A stretch of 64,000 nt of DNA from Variovorax paradoxus (GTDB taxonomy: Bacteria > Pseudomonadota > Gammaproteobacteria > Burkholderiales > Burkholderiaceae_C): the NCBI RefSeq assembly GCF_902712855.1, contig NZ_LR743507.1, forward strand, positions 2,094,001 to 2,158,000. Reading direction: 5' to 3'. The notes below the pieces were generated by a model, which was given only the letters and a program-made list of their open reading frames with translations, had not been told where the DNA came from and did no database searches. The translations under genes were made by a program, and so were the position numbers. Below are positions 35,810 to 44,426 of this stretch, piece after piece; position 1 is the first letter of the stretch, and each line of letters starts with the position of its first letter.

Positions 35810-38689
35810 TCAGCCGAGGCGCACAAGCTGGTCGCGCAGGCGTTCGAGCGTCGCGGTGAAGTCGGTCAGGCGCTTGCGCTCCTGCTCGATCACCGCCGGC
35901 GGCGCCTTGGCGACGAAGGCTTCGTTGCCCAGCTTGCCATGCACCTTGGCGACCTCGCCCTCGATGCGCGCGATCTCCTTGCCGATGCGCGCCTTCTCGG
36001 CCGCCTTGTCGATTTCCATGTGCAGGCACAGGCGCGCCGCGCCGACCACCGCCACGGGCGCCGCTTCGGCAGCCGCCTGCCACGACGCCTCGTCGTCGAA
36101 AACCTTCACTTCCTTGAGCTTGGCCAGCGCCTGCAGCACCGGTGCCGCTTCGCGCAGGAAGGCCGCGCCCTCGGCGTCGTCGGCCACCGCGTACAGCGGC
36201 AGGCGCATCGCGGGCGACACGTTCATCTCGCCGCGCAGCGTGCGGCATGCATCCACCAGCGCCTTGAGCCGCGCCACGTGGGCCTCGGCAGCCTCGTCGA
36301 TCTTCTCGGGCTGGCTCTGCGGATACGCCGCCACCATGATCGACGCGCCTTCGCGGCCCGCGACCTTCGACACCTTCTGCCAGAGCTCCTCCGTGATGAA
36401 CGGGATGACCGGATGCGCCAGGCGCAGCAGCGCCTCGAGCACGCGGATGAGCGTGCGTCGCGTCGCGCGCTTCTGCGAATCGTCGCCGGTCTGGATCTGC
36501 ACCTTGGCGATTTCCAGATACCAGTCGCAGAACTCGTCCCAAGCAAACTGGTAGATCGCGTTGGCCACGTTGTCGAGGCGGTACTCCTCGAAGCCCTTGG
36601 CCACCTCGGCTTCCACGCGCTGCAGCTGCGACACGATCCAGTAGTCGGCGCGGCTGAACTTCAGGTAGCCGTGAGCCGGGCCGCCGACCTTGCAGTCTTC
36701 CTTGGTGTGCTCCAGCAGACCGCAGTCCTGGCCTTCGCAGTTCATCAGCACGAAGCGCGTGGCGTTCCAGAGCTTGTTGCAGAAGTTGCGGTAGCCCTCG
36801 CAGCGCTTCGAGTCGAAGTTGATGCTGCGGCCGAGCGACGCCAGCGAGGCGAAGGTGAATCGCAGTGCATCGGCGCCGAAGGCCGGGATGCCCTCCGGAA
36901 ACTCCTTCTGCGTGTTCTTGCGAACGGCGGGTGCCGTCTCGGGCTTGCGCAGGCCCTGCGTGCGCTTGTCGAGCAACTGGGGCAGCTCGATGCCGTCGAT
37001 CAGGTCGACCGGGTCGAGCACGTTGCCTTCGGACTTGCTCATCTTCTTGCCCTGCGCGTCGCGCACCAGGCCGTGGATGTACACGTGCTTGAACGGCACC
37101 TTGCCGATGAAGTGCTTGGTCATCATGATCATCCGGGCGACCCAGAAGAAGATGATGTCGTAGCCCGTCACCAGCACGGTCGAGGGCAGGTACAGGTCGA
37201 GGTCCTGTGTCTTCTCGGGCCAGCCCAGCGAGGAGAAGGGCACCAGCGCCGACGAGTACCAGGTGTCGAGCACGTCCTCGTCGCGCACCAGTTTCTTGCC
37301 GGGTGCCTTGGCCTGCGCGTCGGCTTCGTTCTCGGCCACGTACACGTTGCCTTCCTCGTCGTACCAGGCCGGGATCTGGTGGCCCCACCACAGCTGGCGC
37401 GAGATGGTCCAGTCCTGGATGTTCTCCATCCAGTGGTTGTAGGTGTTGACCCAGTTCTCGGGCACGAAGCGCACCTCGCCCGACTTCACCACGTCGATCG
37501 CCTTCTGCGCGATCGACTGGCCGTCGGCGCCCGGGCGCGTCATGGCCACGTACCACTGGTCGGTGAGCATGGGTTCCACGATGGCGCCCGAGCGCGCGCA
37601 GCGCGGCACCATCAGCTTGTGCTTCTTCACCTCGATCAGCAGGCCCAGGGCCTCGAGGTCGGCCACGATGGCCTTGCGTGCCACGAAGCGGTCGAGGCCG
37701 CGGTACTTCTCGGGCGCGTTGTCGTTGATGGTGGCGTCGAGCGTGAGCACGCCGATCATCTCGAGCTTGTGGCGCTGGCCGACCGCGTAGTCGTTGTAGT
37801 CGTGGGCCGGGGTGACCTTCACCACGCCGGTGCCGAATTCCTTGTCGACGTAGTCGTCCGCGATGATCGGGATCAGCTTGTCGACCAGCGGCAGGCGCAC
37901 GCGCTGGCCGATCAGGTGCTTGTAGCGTTCGTCCTCGGGGTGGACCATCACCGCCGTGTCGCCGAGCATGGTCTCCGGCCGCGTGGTGGCCACGGTGAGC
38001 GTGCCGCTACCGTCTTCGAGCGGGTAGGCGATGTGCCAGAGCGAGCCGTCTTCCTCTTCGCTTTCCACCTCGAGGTCGCTCACCGAGGTCTTCAGCACCG
38101 GATCCCAGTTGCCCAGGCGCTTGCCGCGGTAGATCAGGCCTTCCTCATAGAGCTTCACGAAAGTATGCGTCACGACCCTGGAGAGGTCGTCGTCCATCGT
38201 GAAGTACTCGCGGCTCCAGTCGACCGTGTCGCCCATGCGGCGCATCTGCTGGGTGATGGTGTTGCCCGACTTTTCCTTCCACTCCCACACGCGCGCCACG
38301 AAGTTCTTGCGGCCGAGGTCGTGGCGGCTGACCTTCTGCTCCTGCAGCTGGCGCTCCACCACGATCTGCGTTGCGATGCCGGCGTGGTCGGTGCCGGGCA
38401 CCCACAGCGTGTTGTCGCCCTTCATGCGGTGGTAGCGCGTGAGGCTGTCCATGATCGTCTGGTTGAACGCATGGCCCATGTGCAGCGTGCCCGTCACGTT
38501 CGGCGGCGGCAGCTGGATCGCGAATGAATCGGCACCATCCTTGGGTCGCTGCGTACCGCGGAAGCCCGCCTTGGCATAGCCGCGCTTTTCCCATTCCGGA
38601 CCCCAGTGCGCCTCGATGGCGGCGGGTTCGAAGGATTTCGACAGGCTGTCGAGGCCGGGTTGGGCGGGAGGGGTGGTGGGTTCGCTCAT
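35810..38689 (-). CDS. valS: Valyl-tRNA synthetase
   Basis: 959 aa class I synthetase. HIGH is HMGH at residues 70-73 and KMSKS near 550 (GKKMSKSEGNVLDP). The editing domain lies between, and a C-terminal coiled coil (about residues 890-959) contacts tRNA-Val. No Shine-Dalgarno is visible before the ATG at 38689. Instead a stem followed by TTTT lies immediately upstream, suggesting leader control. Confidence 0.97.
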   Translation of the reverse strand: MSEPTTPPAQPGLDSLSKSFEPAAIEAHWGPEWEKRGYAKAGFRGTQRPKDGADSFAIQLPPPNVTGTLHMGHAFNQTIMDSLTRYHRMKGDNTLWVPGTDHAGIATQIVVERQLQEQKVSRHDLGRKNFVARVWEWKEKSGNTITQQMRRMGDTVDWSREYFTMDDDLSRVVTHTFVKLYEEGLIYRGKRLGNWDPVLKTSVSDLEVESEEEDGSLWHIAYPLEDGSGTLTVATTRPETMLGDTAVMVHPEDERYKHLIGQRVRLPLVDKLIPIIADDYVDKEFGTGVVKVTPAHDYNDYAVGQRHKLEMIGVLTLDATINDNAPEKYRGLDRFVARKAIVADLEALGLLIEVKKHKLMVPRCARSGAIVEPMLTDQWYVAMTRPGADGQSIAQKAIDVVKSGEVRFVPENWVNTYNHWMENIQDWTISRQLWWGHQIPAWYDEEGNVYVAENEADAQAKAPGKKLVRDEDVLDTWYSSALVPFSSLGWPEKTQDLDLYLPSTVLVTGYDIIFFWVARMIMMTKHFIGKVPFKHVYIHGLVRDAQGKKMSKSEGNVLDPVDLIDGIELPQLLDKRTQGLRKPETAPAVRKNTQKEFPEGIPAFGADALRFTFASLASLGRSINFDSKRCEGYRNFCNKLWNATRFVLMNCEGQDCGLLEHTKEDCKVGGPAHGYLKFSRADYWIVSQLQRVEAEVAKGFEEYRLDNVANAIYQFAWDEFCDWYLEIAKVQIQTGDDSQKRATRRTLIRVLEALLRLAHPVIPFITEELWQKVSKVAGREGASIMVAAYPQSQPEKIDEAAEAHVARLKALVDACRTLRGEMNVSPAMRLPLYAVADDAEGAAFLREAAPVLQALAKLKEVKVFDDEASWQAAAEAAPVAVVGAARLCLHMEIDKAAEKARIGKEIARIEGEVAKVHGKLGNEAFVAKAPPAVIEQERKRLTDFTATLERLRDQLVRLG

Positions 38690-38698
38690 GGAGAATGC

Positions 38699-38720
38699 AA
38701 AACGGCACCCTCGGGTGCCG
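38699..38720 (-). promoter_or_regulatory. Terminator-like hairpin in the valS leader
   Basis: On the minus strand CGGCACC, CGAG loop, GGTGCCG, then TTTT, ending nine bases before the valS ATG. Since the flanking gene on the other side is divergent, no minus-strand gene is available for it to terminate, so it lies in the valS 5' leader. It may act as an attenuator or simply structure the start region. Confidence 0.5.
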
Positions 38721-38794
38721 CCGTTGACGAGGTGGGAATCCCGGCGATTTTACCGGCGCGGCCGGCCGTCACTTCGGCCACTCATAATTCCGGG

Positions 38795-39580
38795 ATGCTG
38801 TTCCTGCTTTCCCCTGCAAAGTCGCTCGACTACGACACCCCGGTCCCTGCCGAAATCCCTGCCACCCAACCTCATTTCGAGTCGCCGCGCGGCCCGTCGG
38901 TCGAACTCATCAAGCTGCTGCGCGAGAAGTCGCCGCAGCAGATTTCAGAGCTGATGCACCTGTCGGACAAGCTCTCCGCCCTGAACGTGGCCCGCTACGA
39001 GGCCTGGTCGAGCAAAAGCACGCCGAAGAACGCCCGCCAGGCGGCCTTTGCGTTCGATGGCGATGTCTACGGCGGCCTCGATGCCCGCAATCTCACCAGG
39101 GCGCAGCTCGACTGGGCCCAGGAGCACGTGTGCATTCTCAGCGGCCTTTATGGCCTGCTGCGCCCGCTCGACCTGCTGCAGCCCTACCGCCTCGAAATGG
39201 GCATGCAGCTGGCCAACCGCCACGGCAAGGACCTGTATGCGTTCTGGGGTTCGCGTATCGCCGCCCACCTGAACGAACGCCTCGCCGCGGATCGCACGCC
39301 GGTGGTCATCAACGTCGCCTCGCAGGAGTACTTCAAGTCGGTCGACAGGAAGGTGCTCAAGGCCCGTGTGGTCGAATGCGTGTTCGAGGAGTGGAAGGGC
39401 GGCAAGTACAAGATCGTCAGCTTCTTCGCCAAGCGGGCGCGCGGCCTGCTGGCCCGCTGGGCGGTGCTGCACAAGGCGGCGACGCCCAAGGCACTGGAGA
39501 AGTTCGACCTCGAGGGTTATGGTTTCGATGCAGAGGTCTCGACGCCCGAAAGGCTGGTGTTCAGGCGAAGGCTGGGCTGA
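38795..39580 (+). CDS. yaaA: Peroxide stress protein YaaA (DUF328)
   Basis: 261 aa. It opens MLFLLSPAKSLDYDTPVP and holds AFDGDVYGGL and the block ILSGLYGLLRPLDLLQPYRLEM (split here by length). The family binds DNA and lowers intracellular free iron and oxidative damage under peroxide. Start ATG at 38795 matches the family; upstream in-frame sequence overlaps valS. Divergent from valS. Confidence 0.95.
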   Translation: MLFLLSPAKSLDYDTPVPAEIPATQPHFESPRGPSVELIKLLREKSPQQISELMHLSDKLSALNVARYEAWSSKSTPKNARQAAFAFDGDVYGGLDARNLTRAQLDWAQEHVCILSGLYGLLRPLDLLQPYRLEMGMQLANRHGKDLYAFWGSRIAAHLNERLAADRTPVVINVASQEYFKSVDRKVLKARVVECVFEEWKGGKYKIVSFFAKRARGLLARWAVLHKAATPKALEKFDLEGYGFDAEVSTPERLVFRRRLG

Positions 39581-39676
39581 CCCCGGTCTTCGCGCACTTC
39601 GTGTCGCTTCACCGACCCTCTCTCGGGAGGGCCCACCGGCGGGCCGGCGCAGCCGGTTCCGCGGTGTTTCTGTCTG
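39578..39676 (+). repeat. Gene-3'-end element, copy C
   Basis: Starts at the yaaA stop (TGACCCCGGTCTTCGCGCAC). It has CACTTCGTGTCGCTTCACCG, a CCCTC/GAGGG stem, then GGGCCGGCGCAGCCGGTTCC and GCGGTG. This is the mirror orientation of copies A, B and D on the map, but the same orientation relative to its upstream gene. Confidence 0.8.
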
Positions 39677-39735
39677 GAATGGGTCAGGGTGGTTCGTGAG
39701 GGGCACGGCCCGCCACAGCTTGGAGGAAAACTGAT

Positions 39736-40578
39736 ATGTCGCAACCGATCAGCCCGGAACTGCGCGAGTGGCTGGTGGCCCAGCTCGCAGCCGGGCACTC
39801 GGTGCCAGCGTTGCGCGCGTCCATGCGCGCGGCCGGCTGGCACGATGCCGCCGCCGATACGGCGCTGGCCCAGCTCGAAGCCGGCTTCCCGAACGTGGAA
39901 GTCGCGCTGCCGTCGGTGCGCACCGAGATGCCAGGGCCCGATCTCGACGGTGCGCCGTTGTACATCGACGCCGGCGACCGCCGCGTGCAGGTGCTGCAGA
40001 CCATGCGCCACCCGCGCGTGGTGGTGTTCGGCAACCTGCTGTCGAGCGAGGAGTGCGAAGGCCTGATCGCCGCAGCGCGCGTGCGCCTGGCGCGCTCGCT
40101 CACGGTCGAGACCCGCACCGGCGGTGAGGTCCTCAACGTCGACCGCACCAGCGACGGCATGTTCTTCGAGCGCGGCGAGAACGAGATCGTCGCGCGGCTC
40201 GAGCAGCGCATCGCGATGCTGCTGCGCTGGCCGCTCGAGTTCGGCGAGGGCCTGCAGATCCTGCGCTACGCACCCGGCGCACAGTACCGCCCGCACTACG
40301 ACTACTTCGATCCGGGCGAGCCCGGCACGCCCACCATCCTCAAGCGCGGCGGCCAGCGCGTCGGCACGCTGGTGATGTACCTGCAGGAACCCGAAGGCGG
40401 CGGCGCCACCACCTTCCCCGACGTGGGCCTGGAGGTCGCACCGGTGCGCGGCACCGGCGTGTTCTTCAGCTACGACCGGCCCGATCCCGTCACCCGCACG
40501 CTGCATGGCGGTGCGCCGGTGCTGGCGGGCGAAAAGTGGGTTGCGACCAAGTGGCTGCGCGAACGCGAGTTCAAGTAG
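39736..40578 (+). CDS. 2OG-Fe(II) oxygenase, prolyl 4-hydroxylase type
   Basis: 280 aa. The C-terminal 200 residues form a P4Hc domain with the iron HxD at PHYDYF (near residue 186), the distal His in TRTLHGGAPV and the 2-oxoglutarate Lys in GEKWVATKW. The first 60 residues form a separate helical module (LREWLVAQLAAGHSVPALR). Bacterial members hydroxylate proline in proteins such as EF-Tu or in peptides; the target here is unknown. Confidence 0.9.
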   Translation: MSQPISPELREWLVAQLAAGHSVPALRASMRAAGWHDAAADTALAQLEAGFPNVEVALPSVRTEMPGPDLDGAPLYIDAGDRRVQVLQTMRHPRVVVFGNLLSSEECEGLIAAARVRLARSLTVETRTGGEVLNVDRTSDGMFFERGENEIVARLEQRIAMLLRWPLEFGEGLQILRYAPGAQYRPHYDYFDPGEPGTPTILKRGGQRVGTLVMYLQEPEGGGATTFPDVGLEVAPVRGTGVFFSYDRPDPVTRTLHGGAPVLAGEKWVATKWLREREFK

Positions 40579-40600
40579 GCCCGTGCAAGACAGGAACCGG

Positions 40601-41491
40601 ATGAAAGTCACCGCCAACGGCCTGCAGATCGAAGTCGACGACACCGGAGGCGAGGGGCGTCCCGTCATCCTGCTCATCATGGGCCTGGGCATGCAGCTGG
40701 TGGCCTGGCCGGCCGGCTTCGTGCAGCAGCTGGTGGATGCCGGCTTCCGCGTGGTGCGCCACGACAACCGCGACATCGGCCTGAGCCAGGGCTTCGACCA
40801 TGCGGGCATCGGCAACGTGGTGTGGGAAACCATCCGCCATCGCCTCGGGCTGAAGGTACGCTCGGCCTACACCCTGCAGGACATGACGCTCGACTCGATC
40901 GGCGTGCTCGACGCGCTGGGCATCGCCCGGGCACACATCGTCGGCGCGTCGATGGGCGGCATGATCGCCCAGCGCTTGGCCGCGCACGCGCCGCAGCGCA
41001 CCGCGAGCCTCGTGAGCATCATGAGTTCGAGCGGCGCACGCGGGCTGCCCGGCCCGCGCCGCGAAGTGACGCGCATGCTCATGCGCCGCCCGCTGGGCCG
41101 CGACGAGGCCGCACTGGTCGCGCACAGCATCCGGCTGCTGCGGCTCATCCAGAGTCCCGCCTACCCGCAGACCGACGAGGAACTGGCGGAGCGCCTCACC
41201 TTCAGCATGCGGCGCTCCTACCATCCGGCGGGCCTGATGCGGCAGATGCTGGCGATCGGCGCCGATGCCGGGCGGCCGCAGGTGCTGCCGCGCATCCAGT
41301 CGCCCACGCTGGTGCTGCACGGCGATGCCGATGCGCTGGTGCCCATCGCCTGCGGCGAAGACACGGCAAGGCGCATTCCCGGCGCGCAGTTCGTGGCCAT
41401 TCCCGGCATGGGCCACGACCTGCCTCCGGAGGTGTGCACCATCCTCGCGAGCCACATCGCGCCGTTCGCGCACGCGGCCGAGGCCCGGTAA
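40601..41491 (+). CDS. Alpha/beta hydrolase
   Basis: 296 aa. Oxyanion region ILLIMGLGMQ, nucleophile elbow GASMGG, acid in LHGDADALVP and base in GMGHDLP. HDNRDIGLSQGFDH is typical of a broad esterase/lactonase subgroup. No signal peptide, so it is cytoplasmic. Start ATG at 40601; GTG at 40583 is an alternative. It is 22 bases after the oxygenase gene and 44 before queF, so the three may form an operon. Confidence 0.88.
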   Translation: MKVTANGLQIEVDDTGGEGRPVILLIMGLGMQLVAWPAGFVQQLVDAGFRVVRHDNRDIGLSQGFDHAGIGNVVWETIRHRLGLKVRSAYTLQDMTLDSIGVLDALGIARAHIVGASMGGMIAQRLAAHAPQRTASLVSIMSSSGARGLPGPRREVTRMLMRRPLGRDEAALVAHSIRLLRLIQSPAYPQTDEELAERLTFSMRRSYHPAGLMRQMLAIGADAGRPQVLPRIQSPTLVLHGDADALVPIACGEDTARRIPGAQFVAIPGMGHDLPPEVCTILASHIAPFAHAAEAR

Positions 41492-41535
41492 CCCCCGGAA
41501 ACCGCGCGCGCCGGAGAACCGGGAGAATCGCAGCC

Positions 41536-42411
41536 ATGAGCCTCGACCAGAACCCCGGAAATCCCAACACGCCCGAGCAGTCGCAACTCGGCCGCGCCTC
41601 GGCCTACGCCGACCGCTACGACCCCACGCTGCTGTTTCCCATCGCGCGCGCCGTGCAGCGCGAGGCGATGGGCATCAGCGCCGGCGCCTTGCCCTTCTTC
41701 GGCGCCGACCTCTGGACCGCGTTCGAGGTGAGCTGGCTCAACCTGCGCGGCAAGCCGCAGCTGGCCATCGCGCACTTCACCATTCCGTGCGAGACGCCCA
41801 ACATCATCGAGAGCAAGAGCTTCAAGCTCTACCTCAACAGCTTCAACAACAGCCAGTTCGCCAGCCTCGACGCGGTGCGCGAGCGCTTGCGCGCCGACCT
41901 GTCCGAAGCGGCATGGCGCGGCAGCGACCAGTCGGCCACCATCGGCGTGAAGCTGCTCGCGCCCGAGATGTTCGACCGCGAGCCGGTGCACGAACTCGAC
42001 GGCCTCGACCTCGACCGCCTCGACATCGAATGCACGCACTACCAGCCCACGCCCGAGCTGCTGAGCAGCGACGACACGCAGGCCCCGGTGAACGAAACCC
42101 TCACCAGCCGCCTGCTGAAGAGCAACTGCCTCGTCACCGGCCAGCCCGACTGGGGCAGCGTGCAGATCCGCTACAGCGGCCCGGCCATCGACCAGGCCGG
42201 CCTGCTCGCATACATCGTGAGCTTCCGCAACCACAACGAATTCCACGAGCCCTGCGCCGAGCGCATGTTCACGGACATCTGGAACCGCTGCAAGCCGACC
42301 AAGCTCGCGGTGTATGCGCGCTACACGCGGCGCGGCGGACTGGACATCAACCCGTTCCGCACCAGCTTTCCGCAGGCGCTGCCGCCGAACATCCGAACAG
42401 CCCGCCAGTAG
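41536..42411 (+). CDS. queF: NADPH-dependent 7-cyano-7-deazaguanine reductase
   Basis: 291 aa, the long (tandem T-fold, E. coli type) QueF. It reduces preQ0 to preQ1 in queuosine synthesis. The QueF motif ESKSFKLYLNSFN is at residues 92-104. The catalytic Cys198 and Asp205 are in SNCLVTGQPDWGS. No other queuosine gene is adjacent. Confidence 0.96.
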   Translation: MSLDQNPGNPNTPEQSQLGRASAYADRYDPTLLFPIARAVQREAMGISAGALPFFGADLWTAFEVSWLNLRGKPQLAIAHFTIPCETPNIIESKSFKLYLNSFNNSQFASLDAVRERLRADLSEAAWRGSDQSATIGVKLLAPEMFDREPVHELDGLDLDRLDIECTHYQPTPELLSSDDTQAPVNETLTSRLLKSNCLVTGQPDWGSVQIRYSGPAIDQAGLLAYIVSFRNHNEFHEPCAERMFTDIWNRCKPTKLAVYARYTRRGGLDINPFRTSFPQALPPNIRTARQ

Positions 42412-42516
42412 GCGGCCGGGCCGGCCAGGCGCCCGGGGACTAACCCCGAGGCGTCCGTTTCCGGCTGCCGTTCGCCGGACAATGGGCGCTCCCTCGCTTT
42501 CCGACTCCCGCCCCCG

Positions 42517-43407
42517 GTGAACCTGCATTTCGACCTGTTCGACCTGAAACTGTTCGTCTATGTCGCGGACGCGCACAGTCTCACGCGCGGTGCGGAGAAG
42601 GCGTGCATCTCGCTGGCCGCTGCGTCCACGCGCATCAAGCAGATGGAAGAGGCCGTGGGCGGCAAGCTGCTGCACCGCCGGGCGCAGGGCGTGAGCCTCA
42701 CCGCCGCGGGGCAGGCGTTGCTCTATCACGCCAAGCGCGTGATGCAGCAGATGGAGCACCTGCGCTGCGACATGCAGGACTTCGGCAAGGGCATCAAGGG
42801 CCATGTGCGCGTGTTCGCCAACACCACCTCGATCACCGAATACCTGCCGCACAAGCTCGCCGGTTTCCTTACGCAGCACCCGGCGGTGCAGGTCGACCTG
42901 CGCGAATACCTGAGCGAGGAGATCGTGCGCGCGGTGGCCGACGGCGAAGCCGACATCGGCATCCTGGCCGGCGACGCGCACACCGGCGACTTCGACGCGC
43001 GCGCCTTCGGCAGCAACCAGCTGGTGCTGGTGGTGCCGGCCACGCACCGGCTGGCGGGTGCGTCGTCCGTGGCCTTCGCCGACACGCTCGACGAGCAGCA
43101 CGTGGGCCTGCACCATGGCAGCGCGATCCATCGCTTCCTGCAGCGCCGCGCCGAGCTGGCGGGCCGCGGCTTCAACCCGCGCATCCAGGTCAGCAGCTTC
43201 GAGGCCATCTGCCTGATGATCGAGGCGGGCGTGGGCGTCGGCGTGCTGCCGGCATCGTCCGCGCAGCGGCTGTCGATGGCCATGCGCATCTCGACCGTGG
43301 CGCTCAGCGATGCATGGGCCGAGCGCAAACTGAAGCTCATCGCGCGCAATCGCGAGCAGTTGCCGGCGTCGGCACGCGCGCTCTTCGACCATCTCATGGC
43401 GGCCTGA
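42517..43407 (+). CDS. LysR-family transcriptional regulator (first of a tandem pair)
   Basis: 296 aa from GTG at 42517. The N-terminal helix-turn-helix is DLKLFVYVADAHSLTRGAEK with LAAASTRIKQMEEAVGG. The remainder is a periplasmic-binding-like effector domain. The recognition helix has AAAST where most LysR proteins have QPALS, a feature shared with its neighbour. Thirteen bases separate it from the second LysR gene, so both are probably on one transcript. Confidence 0.92.
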   Translation: MNLHFDLFDLKLFVYVADAHSLTRGAEKACISLAAASTRIKQMEEAVGGKLLHRRAQGVSLTAAGQALLYHAKRVMQQMEHLRCDMQDFGKGIKGHVRVFANTTSITEYLPHKLAGFLTQHPAVQVDLREYLSEEIVRAVADGEADIGILAGDAHTGDFDARAFGSNQLVLVVPATHRLAGASSVAFADTLDEQHVGLHHGSAIHRFLQRRAELAGRGFNPRIQVSSFEAICLMIEAGVGVGVLPASSAQRLSMAMRISTVALSDAWAERKLKLIARNREQLPASARALFDHLMAA

Positions 43408-43420
43408 AGGCCTGCATCCG

Positions 43421-44308
43421 ATGTCCGCCGACCTCAAGTCGCTGCGCCTGTTCGTGATGGTGGCCGACCACGGCAGCATCAGCGAGGGTGCCAAGCGCTG
43501 CCACATCGCGCTCGCTGCGGCCAGCAAGCGCATCTCCGATCTCGAGGCCCGCGCGAAGTTGCCGCTGCTGGTGCGCCATGCGCGCGGCGTCACGCTCACT
43601 TCGGCGGGCCACGGGCTGCTGCTGCATGCGCGTGCGGTGCTCTCGGCCATGGACCGCCTCGGCGCCGAGCTCGACGACTTCCAGAACGGCGTGGCCGGCG
43701 TGGTGAGCATCACGGCCAACGCGTCGACCATCGCGCAGTTCCTGCCCGCGCAGATCGGCTCGTTCCTGCGCCTGCATCCGGTGCTCAAGATCGACCTGCA
43801 GGAGCGCGCCAGCACCGAGGTGGTGAAGGCCGTTCAGGCGGGCCTGGCGGACATCGGCGTGATCGAAGGCCAGACGCCCGTAGAGGGCCTCGAGTGCCTG
43901 CCGTATCGCACCGACGAGCTGGCCGTGGTCGTCGCGCGCGACCACCCGCTGGCGCGGCGCAAGCGCATCGGCGTCGAAGAGGTGCTGCGCCACGATCACA
44001 TCGTGGTGCGCGAAGGCACGGCGCTGCACCGCGTGCTGCTGGCGGCCGCGCTCGAGGCGCAGGTGCCGCTCAAGGTGCGCATGCAGGTGGGCAGCTTCGA
44101 CATGGTGTGCCGCATGGTCGAACAGGGCATCGGCATCGGCGTGCTGCCGTATGCGGCCATCCTGCCGCAGCTGCAGATCCTGAAGCTGCGCTGCCTCAAG
44201 CTCGATGCGCCCTGGGCGCTGCGCCGGCACCTTCTGTGCGCGCGCAGGCAGCAGGAGCTCACGGTGGCCGCGCGCTCGGTGCTGGAGCACCTCGGGCGGC
44301 CCGACTGA
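43421..44308 (+). CDS. LysR-family transcriptional regulator (second of a tandem pair)
   Basis: 295 aa. Helix-turn-helix SLRLFVMVADHGSISEGAK and LAAASKRISDLEARAKLPLL, followed by an effector domain with EGTALHRVLLAAALEAQVPL. It is visibly related to the preceding LysR along its length (for example VNxxS-type hinge, GIGIGVLPYAAI against GVGVGVLPASSA), which indicates an old tandem duplication. It lies 118 bases before the enolase-superfamily gene and is the likely local regulator. Confidence 0.92.
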   Translation: MSADLKSLRLFVMVADHGSISEGAKRCHIALAAASKRISDLEARAKLPLLVRHARGVTLTSAGHGLLLHARAVLSAMDRLGAELDDFQNGVAGVVSITANASTIAQFLPAQIGSFLRLHPVLKIDLQERASTEVVKAVQAGLADIGVIEGQTPVEGLECLPYRTDELAVVVARDHPLARRKRIGVEEVLRHDHIVVREGTALHRVLLAAALEAQVPLKVRMQVGSFDMVCRMVEQGIGIGVLPYAAILPQLQILKLRCLKLDAPWALRRHLLCARRQQELTVAARSVLEHLGRPD

Positions 44309-44426
44309 GGGTTGCAGGCGCCTGCGCCGCGACCCTTCGCGCCGCGCGAAGCCTCGCGCTCGCCAAAAACGAATTGTTCTCCCGCGGCCTGCGCGCAAAG
44401 ATGCATGCCAACCGAAGGAGACACCC

